Of a stretch of DNA of 55,315 bases, positions 1-7,944 are shown piece by piece. Source of the DNA: JBFMGS01 sp040752635 (GTDB lineage: Bacteria; Bacillota; SHA-98; UBA4971); NCBI GenBank assembly GCA_040752635.1, contig JBFMGS010000008.1, positions 1 through 55,315 on the forward strand, in the 5' to 3' direction. Position numbers and translations under genes: made by a program. The first letter of the stretch is position 1. Every line of letters begins with the position of its first letter. The notes beneath the pieces are model-generated. The model had not been told where the DNA came from. It did not search any database and saw only the letters and a program-made list of their open reading frames with translations.

Positions 1-186
1 GCGTCAAGACTGACAGGAAGTGGAAAGTGACGTAGAGGCACGCGCTTGGCGCCGTTCGAGTGTGATACCGTCGTTCCCTGGTCGAAGGGCCGTAAGCCGG
101 CTGGACGTCAGAGCGCAAGCCGGACGCCGGGCTGCGGGGTGCACCTGATCCTGGCGTCGACGTCGCCTGCTGGGCTCCGGGCGGCC

Positions 187-462
187 TCAATTCATCATAG
201 CCGTGTCCCCAGCCTGCTCCTCGTATGCCTTCATGACTGCTGCGTGGATCTCCTGCCGAGCCTCCGAGGTGATGGGATGGGCGATGTCCTTGTAGCCATT
301 TGTTCCCACCTTGCGGCTTGGCATCGACACGAACAGCCCTGTCGGTCCCTCGACAACCTTGAGCTCCTTCACGACGAACGCGTTGTCGAAGGTCACAGAC
401 GCTATAGCCCGTGTCCTCCCGTCGCTCCTTACCGGCCTGACCCGCACTTCAGTGATGTTCAA
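187..462 (-). CDS. spoVG: SpoVG, septation/sporulation RNA-binding regulator
   Basis: 91 aa, the usual SpoVG length, recognised across its whole length: it opens NITEVRVRPV, has the core NAFVVKELKVVEGPTGLFV and the conserved block MPSRKV followed by DIAHPI. SpoVG is a small nucleic-acid-binding protein that affects asymmetric septation, capsule and many post-transcriptional events in Bacillota. The start is a TTG codon at 460-462, because that is where family similarity begins and because AAGGTGGTG lies about eight bases upstream. It is the last gene of the leftward group ispE / nucleotidyltransferase / spoVG but has its own sigma-H promoter. glmU commonly follows in related genomes and would lie beyond base 1; bases 1-186 show no gene. 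Confidence 0.95.
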   Translation of the reverse strand: MNITEVRVRPVRSDGRTRAIASVTFDNAFVVKELKVVEGPTGLFVSMPSRKVGTNGYKDIAHPITSEARQEIHAAVMKAYEEQAGDTAMMN

Positions 463-514
463 TTCCCGGTCACCACCTTCTATAAGAAGTAATCGCGTGG
501 GTTGCGCAGATCAT

Positions 515-541
515 ATTCCATGAACATCCACGAATTCCTTC
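515..541 (-). promoter_or_regulatory. Sigma-H promoter of spoVG
   Basis: On the minus strand the -35 element GAAGGAATT (533-541) and the -10 element ATGGAAT (515-521) are separated by 11 bases. This is an exact match to the sigma-H consensus RnAGGAwWW-N11/12-RnnGAAT. It lies 53 bases upstream of the spoVG start, and spoVG is the classical sigma-H-dependent gene in Bacillus, so the assignment is strong although based on pattern alone. Confidence 0.82.
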
Positions 542-587
542 TTATGGAAGGATGAAAATTACAGCATCCTCCCGGGTCCCGGACGGC

Positions 588-1346
588 TCAGGCCGTGCTT
601 GCCACCAGCTTGCGCACAAGCTCCAGGTCGCTCGGCTTGTCTACGTCCACCGCTATCTCGGGGAAGTCTGAGATGACGGCAAGCCCCCGGACCCCCGCGA
701 CCTCTTTCAGCCGCCGTTCCACGTCGTGGATGGACAGGCGCCCGAGCAGGAACTTGATGGTGAGCCGCGGCCCCAGAACAGCCGCCATCATCCACGGTTT
801 CTTACGGGTAGCCACGGCCATGTCGAGGAGCCGGCCGCATGCATCCAGGGCCGAGGGCCTGACCAATATGACGTTACCCCCCGTGAATGTCCCTTCCGCT
901 ACCGACATGTAGGTCCTCTTCATCCCCGGAAACTTCGCCTCATTGGTCTCCTTGCGCAGGAGCGGGTAGTAGATATCCGCGGGGTCAGCGTCAGCCTTAC
1001 GGAGCAGGTCCTCTATGGCATCGGACGTCAACAGAGGCACATCAGCGGTGACGATGAGCACCTTGCCATCGGGCTTCAGCGCCTGTACACCCGCTTTGAG
1101 GTTGTGCAGTATGGATCCGGCCCGTTCCACAAGAATGGCATCCGTGGGAGGGATTATGCCCTCCAGGGCGTTCCTCGGACCAACTATTACGATCCGCCCG
1201 ACGCTGGGGCAAGCCTTCACGGCCTTCAACACATAGTAGATCATCGGCTTCCCGGCGATATCGATTAGAGCCTCGTAGCGGGCGCTATCGCAAGCCGAAA
1301 GCCGCCCGTCATTATCAGCCCCTGCCAGGATCACGGCATCAACCAC
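588..1346 (-). CDS. MobA-like nucleotidyltransferase (NTP_transf_3 family)
   Basis: About 252 aa from a GTG start at 1346, chosen because AAAGGAG sits nine bases upstream and because the Rossmann strand DAVILAGADNDG begins there; an in-frame upstream codon at 1391 has no such site. GT-A fold nucleotidyltransferase features visible: N-terminal LAGADN nucleotide-binding loop, GKPMIYYVLKAV (substrate loop), VTADVPLL with the metal-binding Asp, and TGGNVILV near the middle. Proteins of this type lie between ispE and spoVG/glmU in many clostridia, but their nucleotide-sugar or cofactor substrate is not known to me. It follows ispE by about 200 bases on the same strand. Confidence 0.75.
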   Translation of the reverse strand: MVDAVILAGADNDGRLSACDSARYEALIDIAGKPMIYYVLKAVKACPSVGRIVIVGPRNALEGIIPPTDAILVERAGSILHNLKAGVQALKPDGKVLIVTADVPLLTSDAIEDLLRKADADPADIYYPLLRKETNEAKFPGMKRTYMSVAEGTFTGGNVILVRPSALDACGRLLDMAVATRKKPWMMAAVLGPRLTIKFLLGRLSIHDVERRLKEVAGVRGLAVISDFPEIAVDVDKPSDLELVRKLVASTA

Positions 1347-1512
1347 ACGTCCCGACTCCTTTCTGAGCCGCCATACATAACTGCGAGCCACCCGACCAAG
1401 AGCCGTCGGTCCTTACACGAGGAGGCATTGTATGCAAGCATGGTTCTCCCCCGGTACGCGGCGCCGATAATCCCACTGGACTTCATCCGCCGAAAACCTC
1501 GAGGGGCACCCG

Positions 1513-1540
1513 CTGGCTGGCTGGCTGGCTGGCTGGCTGG
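1513..1540. repeat. Tetranucleotide microsatellite, (CTGG)7
   Basis: Seven perfect tandem CTGG units end eight bases before the ispE stop codon (reading on the minus strand, CCAG units just after the stop). Such tracts slip easily, but this one is outside any supported gene, so slippage would change spacing or mRNA structure and not a reading frame. Confidence 0.9.
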
Positions 1541-1548
1541 TAATCAGC

Positions 1549-2526
1549 TCAGTCGTAGCGTATCCTCTGCCGGAGCTCCACGCGCTCGAGGCCCCTTGCA
1601 GTCGAACAGCAGACAAACGTTGTATCGTACTTCCCGCGCAGCGCGCGCCGGATCTGTCTGGCCGCCTTCTCGTTTTCGGCTACGCCGAACACCGCCGGGC
1701 CGCTCCCTGACATCCCTGCTCCCAGCGCACCTGCCTCAAGAAGGGCGCGCTTGGCCTCAGCTATCGCCGGGACCATGCTTGTCGCGACCTCCTCGAGGTC
1801 GTTAGCCAGGCCCGCGGCAATGCGTTTGAGGTCGCCCGCCGCCACAGCCTCGATCATCGCGGGAGTGGCGCGCGCCACTCCATGCGAATAGCCCTTCGCT
1901 GCACCTGCACCTGTGCTACCCGTCTTATCAAACGCCGCATAGGCTTCGGCCGTGCTTATCGTGCAGGGCGGAACCACGACCACAAACCACGCGTTCTCGA
2001 GAGCTGGAAGAGGTTCCACCCGTTCGCCCTTGCCTCGAATCACACCGCTGCCGCCGGTGATGCAAAAGGGGACGTCAGCCCCGACGGTCTCGCCGATTCT
2101 GGCTAGCTCCGCGCCACTCAAACCAAGTCCCCACATTTCGTTCAGGCCCAGCAGAACCGCTGCAGCATCGGCGCTCCCGCCGCCGAGGCCTGCAGCCACG
2201 GGAATCTGTTTCTTCATGTCGATCCAGACCGAAGCCCCCACGCGTGTATACCGCGCCATGGCTATCGCTGCGCGGACAACCAGGTTCTCGTGGCCGCGAG
2301 GGACGAGAGGGTGTTCGCAATCTAGCGTCACGCCGATCTCTGCTCCGTCATGCATTATCGGGCGCGCCGCCGTGGAGCCTACCGCTACACCGTCGTACAG
2401 ATCGATGGACTGAACCACCGACTCCAGTTCATGGTATCCATCCGGTCGGCGTCCAAGTATGTCGAGGGTCAGGTTGAGTTTAGCCCGCGCGAGGATGAAC
2501 ATTCGCTTGCTTTTTGTCTTACTCAT
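1549..2526 (-). CDS. ispE: 4-diphosphocytidyl-2-C-methyl-D-erythritol kinase
   Basis: GHMP-family kinase of the non-mevalonate isoprenoid pathway; phosphorylates the 2-hydroxyl of CDP-methylerythritol in the cytosol. The N-terminus ARAKLNLTLDILGRRPDGYH and the ATP loop PVAAGLGGGSADAAA are diagnostic, and GAGMSGSGPAVFG is the C-terminal glycine-rich motif. The open frame extends to 2604, but the ATG at 2526 (325 aa) or 2502 gives a length closer to the family's 280-300 aa. Neither has a good Shine-Dalgarno sequence, so the start is uncertain. It is 128 bases downstream of the carboxypeptidase gene. Confidence 0.93.
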   Translation of the reverse strand: MSKTKSKRMFILARAKLNLTLDILGRRPDGYHELESVVQSIDLYDGVAVGSTAARPIMHDGAEIGVTLDCEHPLVPRGHENLVVRAAIAMARYTRVGASVWIDMKKQIPVAAGLGGGSADAAAVLLGLNEMWGLGLSGAELARIGETVGADVPFCITGGSGVIRGKGERVEPLPALENAWFVVVVPPCTISTAEAYAAFDKTGSTGAGAAKGYSHGVARATPAMIEAVAAGDLKRIAAGLANDLEEVATSMVPAIAEAKRALLEAGALGAGMSGSGPAVFGVAENEKAARQIRRALRGKYDTTFVCCSTARGLERVELRQRIRYD

Positions 2527-2654
2527 TGTACTAAGTAAATTATGTGCGATCTCGGGAATTCCTGCTCCAGTAAGCCGATGCCGCGCAAACTCTGGAACTT
2601 GCATCGCGCCGCGAAGCGTTCACGCAGAACTTCCTGCAAAACGTCTAAGACGCC

Positions 2655-3866
2655 CTACCTGCCGCGGCCGAAAAGACCTCTGAAGAAATCCCGGATAGCC
2701 CTCATAATCACGGTAAAGAAGTTCGCCCTCGGCACGTCCTCGGCCGCGACGACATCCACGCTCGCCACGTCGCGCCCATCCAGGGACGCCACTATCCTAC
2801 CGACCTTCTCCCCTTTACGGATCGGAGCCCGGCGCTCGTCCGACACAAGCCCGGTGTTCACGAGATCCTTCTTCCCCTTCTCAACAAATGCCACGAAGTC
2901 TACGTCCGCAACGACGGGGATCATCTCGCGCCGACCGTTCGGGACGCGTAGCTTACCAACTACATCGCCCTTCTTTGCCACGGCCACGCGGTCGAACTCT
3001 CTGAAGCCGTAATTCAGCAGCTTAATGGTGTCCTCGAGCCGCTCTTCATTCGTCGGCAGGCCCATGACCACAGAAATAAGCCTGACATCATCCCGTTTCG
3101 CAGTGGCCGAAAGACAGTAGCCGGCTTCGTCAGTCATCCCGGTTTTGAGGCCGTCTGCGCCCGGGTAGCGGATTACGAGCTCATTGGTGTTTCGAAGAAA
3201 AGACTGTTCCTGTCTCACCCTTGGCCCCTTTCTCTGGAGCTGATCGGTCCAGGTCCGGGTCCATTCGAGCACCTTGGGGTGCTTTGTGACAAGCTCTCGG
3301 GACATTATAGCGATGTCCCGCGCGGAGCTATAGTGCTCTGGGGCCGGGAGGCCGTCAGGGTTTTCGAAGTGAGTGTCCTTCATGCCAAGGCTCCTGGCCC
3401 TTTCATTCATCTGGCGCACGAAGTCTTCCGCGCTCCCGGCAATGAACTCGGACACAGCGTAGGCGGCATCGTTCGCCGACACGATCGCGATCGCCTTCAT
3501 CATGTCGCCCAGGCTCATCTGTTCCCCTTCCATGAGCCATATCTGAGAGCCGCCGATTTGGCTCGCAGCGGTGCTCGTGGTGACCATATCATCGAGGCTC
3601 ACCTTGTTGGAGTCCACGGCATCCATCGCCAGCAGCATCGTCATGACCTTTGTTATGCTCGCAGGCGCGACCCGCACATCGGGGTTCTTCTCATACAGGA
3701 CCTGTCCGGTTTCAGCGCTCACGAGCACTGCCGAGTGGGCCTTGAGCTCCGGCTCCGCCGCGTGGGACGAGAACGAAGTTACAGCCAGGGCTGCAAGAGT
3801 GACCACGAAAATCACCACAAGAGATGGACAAGGTACCCCCCGTTGCGGAATCCTGCAAGACAACAT
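2655..3866 (-). CDS. dacF: D-alanyl-D-alanine carboxypeptidase (PBP5/DacF family)
   Basis: 403 aa from an ATG with GGAGGTGG nine bases upstream; an earlier in-frame GTG (3884) overlaps that ribosome site and is rejected. A Sec signal peptide covers about residues 1-36, with cleavage likely after SHA. The serine peptidase S11 motifs are intact: SITK (residues 70-73, nucleophile Ser70), SAN (130-132) and KTG (241-243). A PBP5 C-terminal beta domain follows, ending in a basic amphipathic tail (FFRGLFGRGR) that would anchor it to the outer face of the membrane. It trims the terminal D-Ala of peptidoglycan. DacF/DacB-type paralogues act in spore cortex formation; the exact subtype is not certain. 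Confidence 0.92.
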   Translation of the reverse strand: MLSCRIPQRGVPCPSLVVIFVVTLAALAVTSFSSHAAEPELKAHSAVLVSAETGQVLYEKNPDVRVAPASITKVMTMLLAMDAVDSNKVSLDDMVTTSTAASQIGGSQIWLMEGEQMSLGDMMKAIAIVSANDAAYAVSEFIAGSAEDFVRQMNERARSLGMKDTHFENPDGLPAPEHYSSARDIAIMSRELVTKHPKVLEWTRTWTDQLQRKGPRVRQEQSFLRNTNELVIRYPGADGLKTGMTDEAGYCLSATAKRDDVRLISVVMGLPTNEERLEDTIKLLNYGFREFDRVAVAKKGDVVGKLRVPNGRREMIPVVADVDFVAFVEKGKKDLVNTGLVSDERRAPIRKGEKVGRIVASLDGRDVASVDVVAAEDVPRANFFTVIMRAIRDFFRGLFGRGR

Positions 3867-4151
3867 CTTTACGACCACCTCCACGAAAACGCGCTCCCTC
3901 CCCGGACGGGTGCCCCTAAGGAAGGAGCGCTATCGGATTAGTTCTCCGCCTCAAGCTGCGTTCCTCCTATCAGCACGGCATTTCGGCCTTCCATAATGTG
4001 TCCATTTTGGACGGATTTCACACATATCCGACCTAGGCACAGCGCAGACACAAGGCCAGCGGCTCTGCAACGCATATAATCTAGGCGCAATAGAGGAAAA
4101 ACTCGGATGATAGCGTATACTGAATACTAAGGTATGGAAGGGGGTGACATC

Positions 4152-4846
4152 TTGAACTACCCAAGAGCTGATCTCGTGAAGCGTTTTGTTGCCGCGTTTA
4201 TCGACGGGCTTATCGGTTCGGTTCCGGGTCTCATTATTCCCATTCTTGGCTGGCTAGTGGGAGCGGCGTACATGCTGACAAGAGACGCCCTTGTCTTCGA
4301 GCTGACCAAGGACGCGCAATGGAAGAATCGGAGCATAGGCAAGAAGCTTATGGGCCTTCAGGTGGTCAAGCTCGGAGGCGGCGATGTTGACATGACACTC
4401 TCAGTCAAGCGTAACATTACTCTTGCCATCGGCTCCATAATCGCCATCGTGCCGGTTCTCGGTTGGGTGGTCGGCGGCGTGGTCGGCGGGGTGCTCGCTT
4501 TGATCGAGATCCTTCTGGTGCTGGCTGACGCCAACGGAAGGAGACTCGGCGATAAGCTTGCAGACACTCAGGTCATAGTGGTTGAAGAGCCCCAACCTTN
4601 NNNNNNNNNNNNNNNNNNNNNNNNNNNNNNNNNNNNNNNNNNNNNNNNNNNNNNNNNNNNNNNNNNNNNNNNNNNNNNNNNNNNNNNNNNNNNNNNNNNG
4701 GCGGCGTGGTCGGCGGGGTGCTCGCTTTGATCGAGATCCTTCTGGTGCTGGCTGACGCCAACGGAAGGAGACTCGGCGATAAGCTTGCAGACACTCAGGT
4801 CATAGTGGTTGAAGAGCCCCAACCTTCGAGTAAGCAGCAGGGGTGA
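4152..4846 (+). CDS. RDD-family membrane protein, interrupted by a false assembly gap
   Basis: Bases 4473-4599 recur exactly at 4700-4826 around 100 Ns. Collapsing the repeat gives one continuous 155-aa protein ending EEPQPSSKQQG. The start is a TTG at 4152, preceded by AAGGGGGTG; the ATG at 4134 has no spaced ribosome site. The RDD fold is visible: N-terminal RADLVKRFVAAFIDG with the name-giving Arg/Asp, hydrophobic helices around GSVPGLIIPILGWLVGAAY, the GKKLMGLQVV motif, and a second helical hairpin, then LADTQVIVV. The function of RDD proteins is mostly unknown; some are linked to ion or sodium transport. Divergent from the carboxypeptidase gene. Confidence 0.85.
4600..4699. other. 100-N scaffold gap with exact 127-base flanking overlap
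   Basis: The 127 bases before the gap (4473-4599) are identical to the 127 bases after it (4700-4826). Joining the two copies restores the RDD reading frame, so the gap represents no missing DNA and the duplication is artificial. Confidence 0.95.
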
Positions 4847-4896
4847 TGGGCCGGGAGCCATGGCCCGGTCGCCGCGGGGTTGGTATACAAGGTTGT

Positions 4897-4940
4897 AGGG
4901 TTGCCGCCGTTTTCGGAACGGAAACGCAGGTGGCAACCCT
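4897..4940 (+). other. Two-tier hairpin after the RDD gene
   Basis: AGGGTTGCC (4897-4905) pairs with GGCAACCCT (4932-4940), and inside it CCGTT (4907-4911) pairs with AACGG (4917-4921) over a TTCGG loop. There is no T-run after it, so it is not a classical terminator. The rest of 4847-5175 shows no gene. Confidence 0.45.
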
Positions 4941-5175
4941 GGCCGCTTTAATCCCCGGGATTCTGGCTTAATACCCGCGGCTTGTTTACCTGATGCCCGC
5001 AGGTTACCATGTCTCCAAGGCTCATGGCTCTCTGCGCTACCGACTATAGATAGCCAACCTCAAAGTTGAACGAGCATCATGCTGCCTTGCCGTGTGCTCG
5101 CTGGCCGCGATTCCCTTTCTCATGCTTCGAGATTGGGTATCCGTAAGTGCGGAGGGAAGCCCTGGGTGTAGCATT

Positions 5176-5595
5176 TTACTTCCTCCCCGCATTACGCTCA
5201 CTCAGACTATCGAGCGTCTTTAGAAACTCCGGGCGGTTTGCAAGCGGATGAATGGAACGTAGCGACACCGTTTCTCCAAAGCGTGCCATGGCATCGCTGG
5301 ATCTGATAAGATCCTCCCGCGTTCCTCCCTGAGCGCTTTTTCTTTCTATAAGGGCCTTCTTCACCTCACCGATCCGCCGCCCCTCCGCCAACAGGCGCTT
5401 GACCTCTTCTAGCGCGTCCACGTCGGCCTGCGAGTACAGGCGCTGGTTGCCCCGGGACCTCGCCGGTACGACGAGCCCCCTCTCGCCGTAATAGCGGATT
5501 TGCCTGTCGGTAAGCCCGGTGAGCTGTCGCACCGCGCCTACAGCGTAAAGAGGCGCGTCGCGCGGGACGTCCACTCTTGCCACCCCCAGCCCCAC
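5176..5595 (-). CDS. MerR-family regulator, GlnR/TnrA-like
   Basis: 139 aa. The winged-helix MerR head reads LYAVGAVRQLTGLTDRQIRY with PARSRGNQRLYS as the wing, followed by ADVDALEEVKRLLAEG. This closely resembles GlnR of Bacillus (RQIRYYE, PARS.GNRRL). GlnR represses glutamine synthetase and nitrogen genes in nitrogen excess. The C-terminus (HPLANRPEFLKTLDSL) is not the Bacillus feedback tail. A GTG at 5595 is taken as the start; GTG codons 4 or 7 residues further in are possible. The gene has its own promoter and a GlnR-box-like dyad (below), consistent with autoregulation. No glnA is in the window. Confidence 0.75.
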   Translation of the reverse strand: MGLGVARVDVPRDAPLYAVGAVRQLTGLTDRQIRYYGERGLVVPARSRGNQRLYSQADVDALEEVKRLLAEGRRIGEVKKALIERKSAQGGTREDLIRSSDAMARFGETVSLRSIHPLANRPEFLKTLDSLSERNAGRK

Positions 5596-5602
5596 TGATC
5601 GA

Positions 5603-5619
5603 CGTGAGGTTTCCTCACA
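5603..5619 (-). promoter_or_regulatory. GlnR/TnrA-box-like operator in the leader of the MerR gene
   Basis: On the minus strand the site reads TGTGAGGAAACCTCACG, matching the GlnR/TnrA box TGTNA-N7-TNACA except for the last base, with a perfect GTGAGG/CCTCAC dyad. It falls about 12-28 bases downstream of the predicted transcription start of the GlnR-like gene, a position suited to autorepression. Confidence 0.6.
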
Positions 5620-5637
5620 TGACCGGAACTCAGGCCC

Positions 5638-5667
5638 ATTCTATAGCCGCGCAGGACCGTCTGTCAA
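5638..5667 (-). promoter_or_regulatory. Sigma-A promoter of the GlnR-like gene
   Basis: Minus-strand TTGACA (5662-5667) and TAGAAT (5638-5643) with 18-base spacing; six and five of six matches to consensus. It drives the MerR-family gene starting at 5595. Confidence 0.65.
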
Positions 5668-6019
5668 GCACCCCCTGCGCGTAGCACCTGCCTTACGGCA
5701 CCCAACGCACGGTTTTCCCTTTTTCACCCCAGCGGCAGCCGAGCCTGGTTCGTGCGAGCTAACCTGGGAGGCTGTAATGCCAGGACATGCCGTACGAAGG
5801 TACGCAGTACCAGATCGACCGCCCGGGCAAACCGAAACCTCTACGCTTTCTCTGCGCAACCGAAGGAAGACAGCTTTCGCTCATGACGGACCACGCCCCC
5901 AGCTAGCAACCAACCGCCCAGCTTCCAGGGCCGTTGCGGACTTGTGGAATGCTATGCATATATTGACAGATGCGTGACTATAATGGTATCAGAATCCACA
6001 TGAGGGAGGAGACGGCATC
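5668..6019. other. Intergenic region without a supported gene
   Basis: No credible coding sequence. It holds a cluster of GTAC tetramers, including the dyad GGTAC-GCA-GTACC (5799-5811). Just before the small HTH gene, TTGACA (5963-5968) and TATAAT (5979-5984) are present but only ten bases apart, too close for a normal sigma-A promoter. Confidence 0.5.
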
Positions 6020-6178
6020 GTGACTGCGATGCTGAAGCTTCGCGAAAAGGCGGGTATAAGTGCCAAGGAGCTTTCGCTGCGAACCGGAATTCCAGTTGAA
6101 GTCATCATCCGGGCGGAGCTCGGGCTCATCAAGCTCCGCCCGCAGCAGAGAAAGAGAATTGTGAGGGCTCTCCGTTAA
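6020..6178 (+). CDS. Small helix-turn-helix (XRE-like) protein, 52 aa
   Basis: GTG start at 6020 with GAGGGAGGAG about eight bases upstream; an ATG three codons on is the alternative. The 52-residue product runs LKLREKAGISAKELSLRTGI and continues PVEVIIRAELGLIKLRPQQR. It fits a Cro/C1-type HTH: SAKELSLRTG as helix 2 and turn, IPVEVIIRAE as recognition helix. There is little outside the HTH, so it may bind DNA as a dimer or be a stripped-down regulator. It converges with the downstream permease gene on the other strand (14 bases apart). Function unknown. Confidence 0.62.
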   Translation: MTAMLKLREKAGISAKELSLRTGIPVEVIIRAELGLIKLRPQQRKRIVRALR

Positions 6179-6191
6179 GCGCGAGCCTGGC

Positions 6192-6629
6192 TCATGTCCC
6201 GGGACCCATACCCACGAGGAAGAGGCCGCACACGATGAACACGGCGCCGATTACTTGCGCCCACGTGGCGGTTTCCTGCAAGTACCCTACCGCTACCAGC
6301 AGCGTAAAGAGAGGGGCGGTGGACATCACCAGCGAGACCTGGGCCGCCCCTCCCCATTTCAGGGCAGCATAGTACGCGAGATCCCCGACAAGCGTCGCCA
6401 ACACCGCCTCGACCCCTATGAACGCCCAGGCGCGCCCTGACACCGTTTCTATGGCCCGCAGACCCCCGCTTACTAGAAGCCAGCCGGTCACGATCCCGGA
6501 CGCGATCAGGGTTCGCAGGCATAACCCCGCTATAGGATCCACCTTCGCCAGGCCGATCTTACCGAAAACGGGGGCGATGCCCCAGCACAATGCTGCAAAC
6601 AATGACATCAGTAAAGTCCGCATGACCAT
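6192..6629 (-). CDS. Single-domain EamA/DMT-superfamily permease
   Basis: 145 aa with about five hydrophobic helices, one EamA repeat: LFAALCWGIAPVFGKIGL at the start, then DPIAGLCLRTLIASG, and near the end TATWAQVIGAVFIVCGLFL. Full-length DMT transporters have two such repeats (about 300 aa); one-repeat members of 140 aa are a known subgroup and probably work as dimers. Substrate not predictable. GGGAG lies just upstream of the two possible ATG starts (6629 or 6623). Divergent from the amidase gene. Confidence 0.8.
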   Translation of the reverse strand: MVMRTLLMSLFAALCWGIAPVFGKIGLAKVDPIAGLCLRTLIASGIVTGWLLVSGGLRAIETVSGRAWAFIGVEAVLATLVGDLAYYAALKWGGAAQVSLVMSTAPLFTLLVAVGYLQETATWAQVIGAVFIVCGLFLVGMGPGT

Positions 6630-6720
6630 CCGTCTCCCAAGGATCTCTTATTCGTGAAGGCCGGGGCATATACATCATACAGGCATAAATGGAGGATGGA
6701 GACCGGAGGAGTGGTGCACG

Positions 6721-7944
6721 ATGAGATTGTACGTCATGGGCCGTAGAAAGGCTGCACTGTTTCTCCTGGTAACCATGGCTCTCGCATCTGCTGCTGCTTC
6801 AATGCTGGTCAGAACCGTCGGAGGGCCTCCCGTAGCACTTGACAGGCTGCTCATAACGCGCCTCAACATGATCTTTTCCGACCGCGCACAGGCAGTCGTG
6901 CAAGGAAACCCCGAACCCCTGGTTTCCCACTATGACCTGGAGTCAACGTATGGTCGCTGGGCGCTAGACCGCGAAGAACGCCGGATCAGGTACGTCCAGG
7001 CGTGGAGCAAGGCGCGACGGGTGCGGTTTATCGACTCCGCGGTTGAGATCCGGGTAGATTCCGCGGAGCTGAAGGGTGACTTTGCACGGCTCAGGTTGAG
7101 GCAGAGCGCGGACTTCGCCTATTTGTACGACGCGGACCCTGCGGCTAGGCCGGACCACTTTGGTATCGGCACACGTCACTTAGTCGAGCTCGTCCGAAAG
7201 GGTGAGACCTGGGTGATAAGACGCGATTGGTACACTGACCCGCTCGACGAGGACTCGATTATCGCCGACGTGAGGCCTGCTTTGGTGCCTGAAGGGGCCT
7301 TTCCCACAATCATCGACCGGAAGTATCCCCAGGAAGACACCCGCCTCCCAACAGGTACAAAGGCGTCGCCAGGCATGCCGAGCAACCCTCTCCAAGCGTC
7401 GCGGTACGACCGGGGGAACGCCGTGGCATACGCCAACGAGTATTGCGGATTGGCCTGGGGCTGCGGCAACAATCGCGAGTATAACTCGAAGTACAAAGAC
7501 TTCACCGGGCTTGGAGGTGATTGCACCAACTTCGTATCCCAGGTGCTGGGGGACACGGCAGGCGGCGGCCTTCTGATGGACTGGACGTGGCGCTACACGT
7601 ATAAGGGGATAGGCGCGGGAGCGAGCCGCGCCTGGGCGCAGGCAGGAGCCCTTGCCGGCTACCTCATAGCCAGCGGACGAGCCATAAGAATGGCCCGGGG
7701 CACCTATGCAGATGTTGTGACCCCTTCCGAGAGATATCCTCACGGGGCTATCGGCGCACTCGATTTGGGAGACCTCATAGCTTACGAGGAAAAGGGGCGC
7801 TTGGTACACTTTGCAGTGGTGACGGGCACCGACTCGCACGGGTACGTAGTGGTAAACTCGCATACTGCAGATCGTTACCACGTACCGTGGGACATCGGCT
7901 GGGACCGCACTACAGTGTTCTGGCTACTAAAGATCGTTTACTAG
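6721..7944 (+). CDS. Membrane-anchored amidase-like protein (Amidase_6 domain)
   Basis: 407 aa, ATG with GGAGGAGTGG upstream. An N-terminal hydrophobic segment (residues 11-30) should export or anchor it. Residues about 40-180 form a SnoaL/NTF2-like or accessory region (YVQAWSKARR, WVIRRDWYTDP). The C-terminal half carries the Amidase_6 signature: YDRGNAVAYANEY (229-241) and GGDCTNFVSQ with the probable catalytic Cys268, then a His in LVHFAVVTG. The papain/NlpC-like arrangement suggests cleavage of an amide bond outside the cell, perhaps in the cell wall; the substrate is unknown. Its stop codon overlaps the converging reductase stop by four bases (CTAG, 7941-7944). Confidence 0.82.
   Translation: MRLYVMGRRKAALFLLVTMALASAAASMLVRTVGGPPVALDRLLITRLNMIFSDRAQAVVQGNPEPLVSHYDLESTYGRWALDREERRIRYVQAWSKARRVRFIDSAVEIRVDSAELKGDFARLRLRQSADFAYLYDADPAARPDHFGIGTRHLVELVRKGETWVIRRDWYTDPLDEDSIIADVRPALVPEGAFPTIIDRKYPQEDTRLPTGTKASPGMPSNPLQASRYDRGNAVAYANEYCGLAWGCGNNREYNSKYKDFTGLGGDCTNFVSQVLGDTAGGGLLMDWTWRYTYKGIGAGASRAWAQAGALAGYLIASGRAIRMARGTYADVVTPSERYPHGAIGALDLGDLIAYEEKGRLVHFAVVTGTDSHGYVVVNSHTADRYHVPWDIGWDRTTVFWLLKIVY

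Noticed and set aside
46..492. Long plus-strand frame over spoVG
   Set aside because: Antisense shadow of spoVG; no ribosome site or family similarity.
4568..4936. Minus-strand frames reading through the first N-run
   Set aside because: Created by unknown bases and the artificial duplication.
5963..5984. TTGACA and TATAAT as promoter of the small HTH gene
   Set aside because: Only ten bases apart; not a valid sigma-A spacing, so not listed as a promoter.
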